A stretch of DNA of 64,000 nt from Paenibacillus sp. 1011MAR3C5 (lineage in GTDB: Bacteria > Bacillota > Bacilli > Paenibacillales > Paenibacillaceae): contig NZ_QZCF01000001.1 in the NCBI RefSeq assembly GCF_003591485.1, positions 434,001-498,000 of the forward strand, given 5' to 3'. Of this stretch, positions 35,378 to 44,277 are shown one piece after another; position 1 is the first letter of the stretch, and each line of letters begins with the position of its first letter. Both the position numbers and the translations under genes were made by a program. The notes under the pieces were generated by a model. It was not told where the DNA came from. It saw nothing but the letters and a program-made list of their open reading frames with translations, and searched no databases.

Positions 35378-36709
35378 TTACTCGGCCAAATGTCCTGCCT
35401 TCTTTAAAATAGCGTTCGTATCTTTTGCCAGATCTGCCAGGAATGCTTTCATTTTGTCCGGATTATCGACGAACGACGCATCCGTGAAGCCTTTCTCCGA
35501 TAAACGATCAGCAAACTTGGTCAAAATTTCATCAAACTCCGGAATGGTCGGATAAGCGTGCAGTTCCTGCTTTGTGAAGAAAGCTTTGAAGGCCGGGTTT
35601 TCTTTGAAGAAATCCTCGAAGTCCAAATCTTCCCTAGCCGGCAGCCAACCGGTCATCGTAACCATTTGCTTATGGTTCTCCGGCTCCATCAAGAAGCGGA
35701 TGAAATCCCAAGCCGCCTCTTCTTTATCCTTGGCAGCATTCGTCACATAGAAATCAGACATGCCGATTACATTGGCTACAGGCAGCGGAGCAGTTGCATA
35801 TTCCAGATTTGGCGCCTTCGCTTTTATATCGCCGATTACCCAGGATTCACGAACGAAGAAGGCGGCCAGTTCCATTTCGAACGCTTCCGCGTCATGCTTG
35901 ATCGTCGGATCATCCGTTTTATATTTATGAACCATATCGATGTACATCTGCAGCGTTTTGAGACCGGCTTCATTGTCGTAATTCGCCACATATTTCCCAG
36001 GTGATACTTCTTTCACAATGCTTCCGCCATGCTGTGCGAGCAGCGTCCAGAACTTCTCGCCAAGTCCGCTGCCGCCTCCGGTCAGGCGCAAGCTCATCCC
36101 TGCACGCTGCAAGTTGCCCGAAGCGTCTTTGACAGCCAGCTTCTGCGCATACTCCAAAAATTGATCCATACTGGTTGGCGGCTCTGTCAATCCTGCCTCT
36201 TCAAACATCTTGGTGTTGTAATAGATAACCCCTTTGCCAAGCTGATGAGGGATGCCGTACACGACATTATCTACTTGAGCGCGATCGGCGATCAATTCCG
36301 GATAATTGCCTCCTGTCACAATCTGAGCCAGGTCTTCAGGCGCCTGCTTCAGCATTTTGCCTTGAATGAACCGCAGGGCAATAACCGGATTGAGCGACAC
36401 AATATCCGCCGCGCTGCTGGACGGCAAGCCTGCGGCTACTTTCTTCTCGAAATCCCTTAAGGGAAAGGATGCGATGTTGATCGTGACGTTCGGATGTTCT
36501 TTCTTGTAATCTTCCGCCATCTTCTTATACCAAGGGTCAAGCTCCGGGTATCCGCCCCAGACGGTCAATTCTACTGGCTTATCCTGTTTTTCTCCGTCTT
36601 TCGTATTTTTTTGCGAGGTTCCATTGTTAGCGCTTGAACAGCCGGCAAGGGCCAGCGACACCATTAAAACTAGAGAAATCAGCGAGATCAAACTCTTTTT
36701 TGTTTTCAT
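35378..36709 (-). CDS. Sugar-binding lipoprotein of the aminosugar/uronate operon
   Basis: A 443-residue family 1 binding protein. The lipobox is LALAGC, followed by a Ser/Asn-rich linker and a mature domain that begins VELTVWGGYPELDPWYKKMAEDYKKEHPNV. Later segments are GIPHQLGKGVIYYNTKMFEEAGL and AAWDFIRFLMEPENHKQM. It captures the substrate outside the membrane for the CUT1 permeases that follow. It lies 29 bases after the LacI-type regulator gene and is part of the same transcript, so ligand capture and regulation are produced together. Confidence 0.93.
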   Translation of the reverse strand: MKTKKSLISLISLVLMVSLALAGCSSANNGTSQKNTKDGEKQDKPVELTVWGGYPELDPWYKKMAEDYKKEHPNVTINIASFPLRDFEKKVAAGLPSSSAADIVSLNPVIALRFIQGKMLKQAPEDLAQIVTGGNYPELIADRAQVDNVVYGIPHQLGKGVIYYNTKMFEEAGLTEPPTSMDQFLEYAQKLAVKDASGNLQRAGMSLRLTGGGSGLGEKFWTLLAQHGGSIVKEVSPGKYVANYDNEAGLKTLQMYIDMVHKYKTDDPTIKHDAEAFEMELAAFFVRESWVIGDIKAKAPNLEYATAPLPVANVIGMSDFYVTNAAKDKEEAAWDFIRFLMEPENHKQMVTMTGWLPAREDLDFEDFFKENPAFKAFFTKQELHAYPTIPEFDEILTKFADRLSEKGFTDASFVDNPDKMKAFLADLAKDTNAILKKAGHLAE

Positions 36710-36737
36710 CGGATGTCCTCCTAAACGGATTTTTTCG

Positions 36738-37739
36738 TTAGTGAAGCGCTTTCACGGAAGAACGAATAACTAATTTCTCGTCTAGAGTAACCTGCCTGTA
36801 TTCCGCAACATTCTCTTCAAAAATACGTTCAAACAAGATCTTCGCCAGCAGCTTGCCCGCATCGTATGTCGGAATGGAAACCGAAGTGAGCGGAAAGATC
36901 ATAAGCTCGATATCGTCAAAGCCAACGAGCGAAAGATCTTCGGGAATTTTCAAACCTGCGCTTTCGAAGGCTTTAATCACGCCCATGGCGATGACATCGT
37001 CAAAACAAATCAGCGCAGTCGGGCGATCCTTCATGGCGATCAGTTGATTTCCCACATCGACCCCATCCGCCAAATGCTTGGCTTCATGGAATACATGCTC
37101 CTCCGATAAGCTGAGGCCATTGCCAAACATCGTATCCTTAAACCCTTGAAACCGCAGCTTGGAAGCTCTGGACGTTCGCTGACCTGTGACAAAACCGATT
37201 TTTTTATGCCCGTTCTCAATCAAATGGTTCGTCACCTGAACGCTTCCTTGATAATCGTCAAACTGTACGTAGTCGCAGGTCAATCCCGGAATGGAACCGA
37301 GTAGAGTAAACGGGATTTTCTTTCTCTTCAATTCATAAATGTGATCGAACGTAACTCCTTCCAGCAGCGGAGCGATAATGAGACCATCTACCCTTTTGCC
37401 GACCATAACCGTAACTTGAGTGGCTTCAACCATATGGTTCTCGCCGCTGCTGCATAAAAAGACGGTATATCCATGCTCATTGGCAATTTCTTGTACCCCT
37501 TTTGTAATCCGATTATAGAAAGGGTTAGTAATGTCTTTAATGACCAGACCGATCGTTTTCGTGAATTTGGAAGTCAGCCCCCTGGCAATCTCATTGGGTA
37601 CATAGCCATGCTTTTCGGCGGCCTCCAATACCTTCGCTCTGGTCTTCTCCGAGAATCCAGCTTTGTTGTTGAGAACCCCTGAAACTGTGCTTTTCGCTAA
37701 ACCGGTTATTCTTGACAGATCCGCAATCGTTATATTCAT
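36738..37739 (-). CDS. LacI-family transcriptional regulator of the operon
   Basis: A 333-residue LacI/GalR repressor. The helix-turn-helix TIADLSRITGLAKSTVSGVLN and hinge NEIARGLTSKFTKTIGLVI precede a periplasmic-binding-protein-like sugar domain (KDITNPFYNRITKGVQEIA, VDGLIIAPL, VGFDDIELM). The start ATG at 37739 is taken because AAGGAGGG lies 8 bases away; GTG at 37745 is too close. It is the first gene of the 11-gene operon. Two identical palindromes, TTTGAACCGTTTCAAA, lie upstream, one just after the likely transcription start, so it should repress its own operon until a pathway sugar or sugar phosphate is bound. Confidence 0.93.
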   Translation of the reverse strand: MNITIADLSRITGLAKSTVSGVLNNKAGFSEKTRAKVLEAAEKHGYVPNEIARGLTSKFTKTIGLVIKDITNPFYNRITKGVQEIANEHGYTVFLCSSGENHMVEATQVTVMVGKRVDGLIIAPLLEGVTFDHIYELKRKKIPFTLLGSIPGLTCDYVQFDDYQGSVQVTNHLIENGHKKIGFVTGQRTSRASKLRFQGFKDTMFGNGLSLSEEHVFHEAKHLADGVDVGNQLIAMKDRPTALICFDDVIAMGVIKAFESAGLKIPEDLSLVGFDDIELMIFPLTSVSIPTYDAGKLLAKILFERIFEENVAEYRQVTLDEKLVIRSSVKALH

Positions 37740-37758
37740 GATCACGTCCCTCCTTTAT

Positions 37759-37778
37759 AATTTGAACCGTTTCAAATT
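37759..37778. promoter_or_regulatory. LacI-type operator O2
   Basis: A perfect palindrome-like site with core TTTGAACCGTTTCAAA, 20 bases upstream of the regulator's start codon. It is identical over 20 bases to the site at 37834-37853. The centres are 75 bases apart, about seven helical turns, which would allow DNA looping between bound dimers. Confidence 0.85.
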
Positions 37779-37833
37779 TTGTTCGTACTTATAGTACCAG
37801 TTATACAATAGGGATATGTAACTGATACATTAA

Positions 37834-37853
37834 AATTTGAACCGTTTCAAATT
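37834..37853. promoter_or_regulatory. LacI-type operator O1
   Basis: The same 20-base sequence as O2, located just downstream of the -10 box at 37866-37871 (minus strand), at about +6 to +25 of the expected transcript. That is a classic roadblock or occlusion position. Confidence 0.85.
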
Positions 37854-37865
37854 CTATTTTTCTGA

Positions 37866-37895
37866 ATTATAAAGCGTTTTCATTTTACTTGTCAA
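37866..37895 (-). promoter_or_regulatory. Consensus promoter of the sugar operon with an embedded cre-like site
   Basis: On the minus strand, TTGACA (complement of 37890-37895) and TATAAT (complement of 37866-37871) are separated by 18 bases, a full consensus match. The spacer and -10 contain TGAAAACGCTTTAT, close to the CcpA cre consensus TGWAANCGNTNWCA, except at the last two bases. The operon is therefore probably under catabolite repression as well as the LacI-type regulator. Confidence 0.82.
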
Positions 37896-38274
37896 CAACT
37901 ATTTTGATATACGCCTGGATGGGATAAGTTGAATCTGCATTACAAATTGTCACCAAAGCAAAACCCTCAGATGGCTGACCGTTGAAGATAACGGCTAGCG
38001 TCGGGGGCTTTTCGAGTTACGTTATTTATTCCGTCCTAGTCGCATTCTGCTAAATAACCACTACTTTTTCGGCGATGATCCTGCTGCTGCACTTGAAGTG
38101 CGCTGTGCTTTCTGAACGACAACTGCCCGGCTGGTTTTGGTTACGGATGCGCAATAATGGCCTCCCACGTCTAATGGCACCAAAGTACAGAGCGGCTTAA
38201 AGTATGAATTGCTTTCTACTCAAAACAGAAAAACCGGCAGTTTCGACTAAAAGCGCCTTTGAGCCTCGAAAATA
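37896..38274. other. Intergenic region with a hairpin and an unexplained open stretch
   Basis: About 380 bases. Near 37965-38015 there is a hairpin (CCGTT/AACGG core with flanking pairs and GGGGGCTTTT). On the minus strand a 48-codon open stretch, about 38061-38210, ends ASVTKTSRAVVVQKAQ followed by a Ser/Ala-rich tail and PKK. It has no start codon with a ribosome site. It may be the 3' relic of a gene. Confidence 0.3.
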
Positions 38275-38310
38275 AAAAGCTTTAAGTCGGGAATACGACT
38301 TAAAGCTTTT
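38275..38310. terminator. Terminator of the transporter/peptidase cluster
   Basis: AAAAGCTTTAAGTCG at 38275-38289 pairs exactly with CGACTTAAAGCTTTT at 38296-38310 (15 bp). It lies just after the end of the M20 gene on the minus strand and looks symmetrical enough to work both ways. Confidence 0.85.
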
Positions 38311-38340
38311 CATGTTAGAAGATGTCCGTCCGATTCTTCA

Positions 38341-39507
38341 TTAGGACCCGTAAGACATAATCACATCAATCAAAATATCCGCAGCAAGCGCGACCTGCTC
38401 CAGCTCGACCCACTCGTCCTCGGTATGCGCCTGGTCAATGGAGCCCGGGCCGAACACGACAGACGGGATACCGACAAGAGCCAGCTTGCTGGCATCGGTG
38501 CAGTACGGCACGCCGTGTGTCTTCACTTCTCCGATCCGCCTGGAAGCCGCTTGCGTAAGAAGACGCACGACATCGGAATCTGCGCTTGTATCAAGCGTAT
38601 AATCCAGCACGAACGGCGGATAGACATTGACGCGCGCCCGGTCATCTCCAAGATTCAGCGCGGTCAGCTCATCACGAAGATCCGCCCATACCTGCTCGCT
38701 GTCCTCGCCTGGAATCGTGCGGCGGTCAATCTTGATGCGGGAGCGGTCCGGAATCGTATTGGGCGCGACTCCACCGACAATCTCTGTGACGCTGAGCGAG
38801 CCAGCTCCGACCAAAGGATGAGGCTGGGCCAGCAAGCGAGGATTGACGACATTCCTCAGATGGGAGATCACCTGCACCATGGCATCAATAGCATTCACGC
38901 CTTCGCTCGGCCGGGAAGCATGGGCCGATACGCCAACCGTCTCGATCTCGCAGCGGACAACCCCCTTATGGGCAATGACGGCATGAAGCTCCGTTGGTTC
39001 TCCGACAATGGCCGCTCCAAATTTCTGATGAATTTGCAGCAGATCAAGTACGCCTTTGTAATGAACTTCCTCATCAACCGCTGCGGCCAAATAGACGGGA
39101 ACGGCCGGCACTTGGCCATTTTCCACACACCACTCGATGGCGGCCAGCATGGCCGCAAGCGAAGCCTTCGTGTCGCAAGCTCCCCGGCCGTACAGTTTGC
39201 CGTCTACAACCCCTGCGGCGAACGGTTCGATGGTCATATTCGTCGTCTGCACCGTATCCATGTGGGCCTCCAGCAGCAAGCCCGGCGAATTGTTTTTTAC
39301 ACCAGGCAGCATCCCGACGATGTTCGGACGGTTCGGCAGCACCTCGCGGCGCTCGGAAGACAAGCCTAGCCGCTGGAAAAACCGTTCCACATAATCCGCT
39401 ACCGCAAGCTCCGGCACGCCCCCTTCAAAGTTGGGGTTCACGCTCGGAATTTGCACGAGGTCCCTTAATATTTCCGTCGTACGTGCAGCGTCGATTCTAT
39501 TTGTCAT
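38341..39507 (-). CDS. M20-family metallopeptidase (ArgE/DapE-like)
   Basis: A 388-residue zinc-dependent deacylase or dipeptidase. The metal ligands and catalytic acid are visible in LLEAHMDTVQ, YGRGACDTKASLAAML, DEEVHYKG (catalytic Glu pair), VGEPTELHAV and the C-terminal AHTEDEWVE. The dimerisation domain lies between. Family members include acetylornithine deacetylase and succinyl-diaminopimelate desuccinylase, but there are no arginine or lysine genes here. It lies 168 bases downstream of the D-threonine aldolase-like gene and ends the cluster. The start may be ATG 39507 or GTG 39510, both after AAAGGCGG. The substrate is probably an N-acyl amino acid or dipeptide. Confidence 0.9.
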   Translation of the reverse strand: MTNRIDAARTTEILRDLVQIPSVNPNFEGGVPELAVADYVERFFQRLGLSSERREVLPNRPNIVGMLPGVKNNSPGLLLEAHMDTVQTTNMTIEPFAAGVVDGKLYGRGACDTKASLAAMLAAIEWCVENGQVPAVPVYLAAAVDEEVHYKGVLDLLQIHQKFGAAIVGEPTELHAVIAHKGVVRCEIETVGVSAHASRPSEGVNAIDAMVQVISHLRNVVNPRLLAQPHPLVGAGSLSVTEIVGGVAPNTIPDRSRIKIDRRTIPGEDSEQVWADLRDELTALNLGDDRARVNVYPPFVLDYTLDTSADSDVVRLLTQAASRRIGEVKTHGVPYCTDASKLALVGIPSVVFGPGSIDQAHTEDEWVELEQVALAADILIDVIMSYGS

Positions 39508-39674
39508 CACTGTGAGCCGCCTTTCATTTGAGTGTAGGGTAGAAGCGATTGGTCTTAAAAGGTTCAGCCTGCAGATAACTTCAACGTTTCGATTGACAAT
39601 CCGTTCATGGCTATTCGTTCAGCTATGCAGCGACAGCGATACCTAGCATTCATTGTCAGGACAGCGCGCTATGC

Positions 39675-40802
39675 TTAATAATTGCAGCCTCTCGCATCGG
39701 TTTTAATCCGCCCGACGATCTCTCCGCCGCGCACTGCGTACACATAATCGTTCAAATTCGGGATGACGCAGGAGTGGTTCGGAATAATCTCGATACGATC
39801 TCCGATCGAAAGGCTGATATGTTCTGAATCGTAACGCAGCATACCATGCTCTTCATTGAGCGAAGCGATCATAAGATCCGGCTGTCCGACGATCATGCCG
39901 AAGCCGTCCGTATGATGGGAACGGTCGCTGGTCAGCGTCTTGGTGCCAGCGTCAATCGTCGCCATCCCCGGCAGCGGAATGCTGATGACCGTCGCAATTA
40001 CCCGAAGCGCGCAATCCTCTGGCTCTGCCAAGCCCATGCTGACAGCCGACACGTCATTGTACAAATAATTGCCCGCACGCACTTCTGTAATCCCCTCCGC
40101 ATGCTCGCACAGCTTCGATGTTGGGGTCGAGCCGGAGCTAACGATATCGACCGAAATTCCCGCTTCGCGAAGATCGCTCACAACACCGCGAATGATCCCA
40201 GCTTCTTCTCGTACCGCAGCCTCCAGCGCATCAGTAGTCTGATTCCGATAGACAAGGCCGAAATATGCCATAATGCCTACTATTTCAATACCCGGCAGCT
40301 CCCGAATCCGACGTGCGAACGCCACAATATCCTCGCCCGGCTGGCGTCCGCCGCGATGCAGGCCGCCATCCAGCTCGATCAATACACGCAATGGAATGCC
40401 CGCCCGCTCACCAACTGCGGATAGTCCGCAGGCTGCCTCCCAGCTATCGACGGTAACCGTTACACGGATGCGGCGATGCAGCCGCTCCAGACGCTCCAGA
40501 TTGCGATCACCGACAATCGCAAGAGCAACGAGGATATCATCTATGCCGCCATCTGCGAATACTTCAGCTTCGGACAGCTTGGCAACCGTAATGCCTACCG
40601 CACCGGCTGCAAGCTGCTTGCGCGCCATTTCCAAGGATTTATGCGTCTTAATATGCGGCCGGTGGCGGATGCCATGCTCGGCCAGTTTCTCCGCCATTCG
40701 AGCGATATTGCGCTCTGCCGCATCCAGATCGACAAACGCATAAGGCGTAGGCGGATTACGGTCAAGCTCCGGTAAACCCGGTGTCACTTTATTATCGTTC
40801 AT
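39675..40802 (-). CDS. D-threonine aldolase/D-serine dehydratase-like PLP enzyme
   Basis: A 375-residue fold-type III PLP enzyme. The PLP lysine is in RPHIKTHKS, followed by an alanine racemase-like barrel with IELDGGLHRGG, and VSSGSTPTS for the PLP phosphate. The C-terminal domain contains the metal pair in IPNHSCVIPN (HxC) as in D-threonine aldolases and eukaryotic-type D-serine dehydratases. It splits D-3-hydroxyamino acids to glycine and aldehyde, or dehydrates D-Ser. It lies between a YesN-type regulator and an M20 peptidase on one strand, suggesting a pathway for D-amino-acid-containing or N-acyl material linked to the transporter. Confidence 0.87.
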   Translation of the reverse strand: MNDNKVTPGLPELDRNPPTPYAFVDLDAAERNIARMAEKLAEHGIRHRPHIKTHKSLEMARKQLAAGAVGITVAKLSEAEVFADGGIDDILVALAIVGDRNLERLERLHRRIRVTVTVDSWEAACGLSAVGERAGIPLRVLIELDGGLHRGGRQPGEDIVAFARRIRELPGIEIVGIMAYFGLVYRNQTTDALEAAVREEAGIIRGVVSDLREAGISVDIVSSGSTPTSKLCEHAEGITEVRAGNYLYNDVSAVSMGLAEPEDCALRVIATVISIPLPGMATIDAGTKTLTSDRSHHTDGFGMIVGQPDLMIASLNEEHGMLRYDSEHISLSIGDRIEIIPNHSCVIPNLNDYVYAVRGGEIVGRIKTDARGCNY

Positions 40803-40884
40803 CTCTGTAACTCCTCTCCCATAAGGGCATCTCTATATCATTTATTAGGTAAGCCATTGGCTATGACTTGTTGTGCGGACGACC

Positions 40885-42495
40885 TCAGGACCCATACTTG
40901 TCCCGGTATTCCTGCGGCGTCAGTCCAGTATGTTTCTTGAATACATGAATAAAGGAATGCGCCCGCTGATAGCCAAGCCGGGACGCAATCTCATAGATTT
41001 TGTCCGATGTATCCAGCAGCAGCCGGGCAGCCTTCTCCATCCGTATCCGATAGACGTATTCGGTGATGTTCTCCCCGGTCTCCAGCTTGTAGATCTTCGA
41101 GATATAGACCGGATGCAGGTAGACATGTCTGGAAATCGCAGTCAGCGATACGTCCTCGTCAAGATGCTGCTCGACGAATTGCCGCACGTCGGCAATCAGC
41201 TTCGCTCGCGAGTCCTGCTTGTCCGATTCCGCCTCGCTGCTGAGCCTGGCCAGCAGCTCCAGCGACCAATCCAGCAATTGCTGCGCATTGCGGAACGGCA
41301 AGCCAACCGTCAGCTTCTCATAGCCCGGACCAATCAACTCGGTCAATCGCTGCCCGCTCTTGTGCGCATAAGAAGATGCCGCCGAAGCGATAACGAAATA
41401 GGCTTCCAGCAAATGCTCCTCCGTCTGAAGCTCTGCAGCAATACGCCTAAGCCGCTCCTCCGATTGCTGCCATTGGCCCGCTTCCAGCAAATGAGACAAG
41501 GACGGCAGCTCGTAAAGGGATGATAACGAACATGTCTCGTTTTCGCCCATTACTGCATCCGTTACAGTCAGAATGAGATCGGACACGTCGCCGATGCGCT
41601 TGCGCAGCGTCGACAGCGTGCCGTCATACATGGTTGCCAGATCGGACGGGAATACGCCTGTCCGGCTGATGAGTATCGTCGCTGAGCCGCGTAAGAACGT
41701 ATGAATCGCATCCTTCAGCTGGCTCGCCTTACTCTCCAGCATACGGTACAGCTCCGCGCAATCTGCGCTGGCTTCCCTGTGCGTAATCAGGAAGACCAGG
41801 TATTGATGCACATCCTTGCCGTGCCACAGCTCGCAATCCGGCTGGAACAGCTCCTCCGCCATGTTGCTCACCGCATATTCGACAAGCGCCAGGCTATGCG
41901 GATCATAGTTGTGAAAGGGCTGCTCCAGCCTGACCAGCATTAACGCAAAGGGTTGTTCATAGAATCCGGGCACGGACAGCATCGTCATCTTGTCGCGAAG
42001 CTCCGCAGCCGCATAGCGCTTGCCAAGCAGCAGCTCCCCCAGTAGATTGCCGCGCATTTGGGGCAGGTTCTCCCGCAGAGCTTGCGCAATCCGCTCTTGC
42101 GAGATCACCTCGCGCCACTCCTCTTCCAGCTCGGTTCGCACCTGCGCAACGGCAGCCAGCAGCTCCTCATCCTTGGCCGGCTTCAGCAAATAGCTGACTG
42201 CTCCGTGTCGAATCGCTTCCTTCGCATATTCAAATTCAGCATGGCCTGATAACAAAATGCACTTCGTTTTGCGCCAGCGCCGCCGGATCTGCTCTGACAG
42301 CTCCAGTCCCGACATGCCTGGCATGCGGATATCGGTCAGTACGATATCGATCGTACATGACGCCATCACATCCAGCGCTTCCTCGGCGGAATAAGCTTTA
42401 TAAACGCCTTTAATGCCTGACTCGCTCCATGGAACGAGCTCCGACAGCCTGTCGGTAATATGCCGTTCATCATCCACGATCAGCAATTGCGCCAT
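40885..42495 (-). CDS. YesN-type response regulator with AraC DNA-binding domain
   Basis: A 536-residue regulator. The receiver domain at the N-terminus has the phospho-Asp in DIVLTDIRMPG and the usual LLIVDDE and YLLKPAKDEE motifs. A long central region follows. The C-terminal AraC-type double helix-turn-helix has VSLTAISRHVYLHPVYISKIYKLETGENI and EIASRLGYQRAHSFIHVFKKHTGLTPQEYR. The gene overlaps the kinase gene by 26 bases. Such pairs in Paenibacillus activate the neighbouring CUT1 transporter operon in answer to extracellular saccharide. Confidence 0.94.
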   Translation of the reverse strand: MAQLLIVDDERHITDRLSELVPWSESGIKGVYKAYSAEEALDVMASCTIDIVLTDIRMPGMSGLELSEQIRRRWRKTKCILLSGHAEFEYAKEAIRHGAVSYLLKPAKDEELLAAVAQVRTELEEEWREVISQERIAQALRENLPQMRGNLLGELLLGKRYAAAELRDKMTMLSVPGFYEQPFALMLVRLEQPFHNYDPHSLALVEYAVSNMAEELFQPDCELWHGKDVHQYLVFLITHREASADCAELYRMLESKASQLKDAIHTFLRGSATILISRTGVFPSDLATMYDGTLSTLRKRIGDVSDLILTVTDAVMGENETCSLSSLYELPSLSHLLEAGQWQQSEERLRRIAAELQTEEHLLEAYFVIASAASSYAHKSGQRLTELIGPGYEKLTVGLPFRNAQQLLDWSLELLARLSSEAESDKQDSRAKLIADVRQFVEQHLDEDVSLTAISRHVYLHPVYISKIYKLETGENITEYVYRIRMEKAARLLLDTSDKIYEIASRLGYQRAHSFIHVFKKHTGLTPQEYRDKYGS

Positions 42496-44227
42496 GCTCC
42501 GATTCCTCCCTCCAGATCATGGTGACTTGCAGTCCGCCTAGCGGACTAATCGCTAGCTGAAGGCCTGATCCCGGACCAAACAGGTATCGCAAGCGTTGAT
42601 GCACATTCCATACGCCGCAGCTGGTCTGCTCCTCCAGCGACTGGCGAAGCTTCTGCTCCAGCTTCAGCAACTGTTCGTATGGCATGCCCGCTCCGTTATC
42701 CTCCACGACAAGCATGTAGCGGCCTTCTCCGGCATGTCCGGTAATCCGTATCAGCCCAGCACCGGGCTTCCTCTCGATGCCATGGACAATCGCATTCTCT
42801 ACAATCGGCTGCAGCAGCAGCCGCGGAAGCGGCAGCTCCAGCATTTCTTCCGGCACATCGATCTGATAGCGAAGTCTTCCTAACCGAAGATTGTGAATTT
42901 CCAGATAGTTCTCGACAAGCTGCAGCTCCTCGCGCAGCGAAGCTGGGCGATCCTCCATCCGGGTCGTATAGCGGTAATATTCAGCAAGATTCTGAGCCAT
43001 CGCTACGACAGATGGCGTATCTTGCATTTTTGCCGTATTAATAATGAAGAACAGACTGTTGTACAGGAAATGCGGGTTAATCTGCGCCTGCAATTGCTTC
43101 AGCGTAGCCTCATGCCCCCGAATCTTCTCCGCATAGACACGCTCGACAAGATCCTGAATTTCCTCCGCCATCTCATTGAATCGCAGGAACAGGAAGTCGA
43201 ACTCATTGCTGGAGCCGTTCTCGATCCGTGTCGACAGGTTGCCCTTCTTCAGCATCTGCACCCCGCGCATCAGCTTGCCAATCGGCCGCTGAACATTGCG
43301 GTACAGCAAATAGGATGCGATAACGCCCATAGCGAGCAGCAAGCCGATTGTCGCATAGAACATCGCATTCGTCTTGTGAATGGGCTGAAGGATGCTTTCC
43401 ATTGGCACATAATCAACCAGATACCAGCCGAGCTGCTGCGACTTCACATAGAAGATCGCCACTCGCCCCATGCCGATATCCGCAACCACATGACCGCTGC
43501 CTCCGAGCTCTCTGCCGCCAAGCTCCCTCATAACCTCACGAGCGGCATCCGCATCCATTGATGTGTTGCCAATTGGATCGTATGCTTTGTTGTACAGGAA
43601 CGGATCGCTTCGCCCATCCCACTTGACCATGTCCAGCATGCCGGAGATGTTCGATACGGGGAAGCCAACCTGAAACATCGCCTCCACCTGCTCCACAGAG
43701 GTTGCGCTATACGGCTCCGAAATTTGCCTGATGAAGCGTGCGCCCGGCACCTGGGCATAGCCCTTGGGATCGTCGTCATAGATCCAGCCCTTGCGCAAGG
43801 CGAATCGCTTCACATCGCCCCACGGATCATAATCCTTAAGCAGATTCGAAGACAGCATCATCTCTTGCTTCGGCAAATACAACGTAATCTCGTTCATCCA
43901 CGAGCTGGATACGCTCTGCAGACTAAGCTTCTTGTTAATCCGGTATTCCTCGCGCTGCCGGTCGTACGGAATCGTCTTATCCCGCTCCATCAGCTCGCGC
44001 ACATGAGGATCGGCGCTAAGCGTAACCGTATACATAGCCAACTGCTCGATCGTGGCGTCGAACTGCTGAAGCAAGAACGACAGCTGTCCGAGACTGTTGG
44101 CCCCAATTTCATTTTCCACAACATCTACGCTTACCTTATTCGTATAGCCATATAAGAAAAGGACGGGTATCAGAAACAAGACGATCATAATCATAATTTT
44201 GGAAAAAATCGTGCTTTTTCGCGGCAT
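42470..44227 (-). CDS. YesM-type sensor histidine kinase
   Basis: A 585-residue membrane kinase with two transmembrane helices (near the N-terminus and about residues 290-310) flanking a large extracytoplasmic sensor domain. A HAMP segment follows, then the His_kinase box QAQINPHFLYNSLFFI with its phospho-His, and the ATPase with VENAIVHGIE and VVEDNGAGMP. The start ATG at 44227 (AAAGGGG upstream) is used, although in-frame ATGs at 44254 and 44272 cannot be excluded. It lies between the permease gene and the response regulator, so transporter and two-component system form one unit that probably senses the transported sugar. Confidence 0.92.
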   Translation of the reverse strand: MPRKSTIFSKIMIMIVLFLIPVLFLYGYTNKVSVDVVENEIGANSLGQLSFLLQQFDATIEQLAMYTVTLSADPHVRELMERDKTIPYDRQREEYRINKKLSLQSVSSSWMNEITLYLPKQEMMLSSNLLKDYDPWGDVKRFALRKGWIYDDDPKGYAQVPGARFIRQISEPYSATSVEQVEAMFQVGFPVSNISGMLDMVKWDGRSDPFLYNKAYDPIGNTSMDADAAREVMRELGGRELGGSGHVVADIGMGRVAIFYVKSQQLGWYLVDYVPMESILQPIHKTNAMFYATIGLLLAMGVIASYLLYRNVQRPIGKLMRGVQMLKKGNLSTRIENGSSNEFDFLFLRFNEMAEEIQDLVERVYAEKIRGHEATLKQLQAQINPHFLYNSLFFIINTAKMQDTPSVVAMAQNLAEYYRYTTRMEDRPASLREELQLVENYLEIHNLRLGRLRYQIDVPEEMLELPLPRLLLQPIVENAIVHGIERKPGAGLIRITGHAGEGRYMLVVEDNGAGMPYEQLLKLEQKLRQSLEEQTSCGVWNVHQRLRYLFGPGSGLQLAISPLGGLQVTMIWREESEHGAIADRG

Positions 44228-44277
44228 GGCGGCGCGCCCCTTTGTGAAAGGCATGACCTCTTGGTTGTACAAGTAGT

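Noticed and set aside
38425..39369. 314-codon plus-strand frame opposite the M20 gene
   Set aside because: The minus strand encodes a complete M20 peptidase with all metal ligands. The opposite frame is a high-GC third-position shadow.
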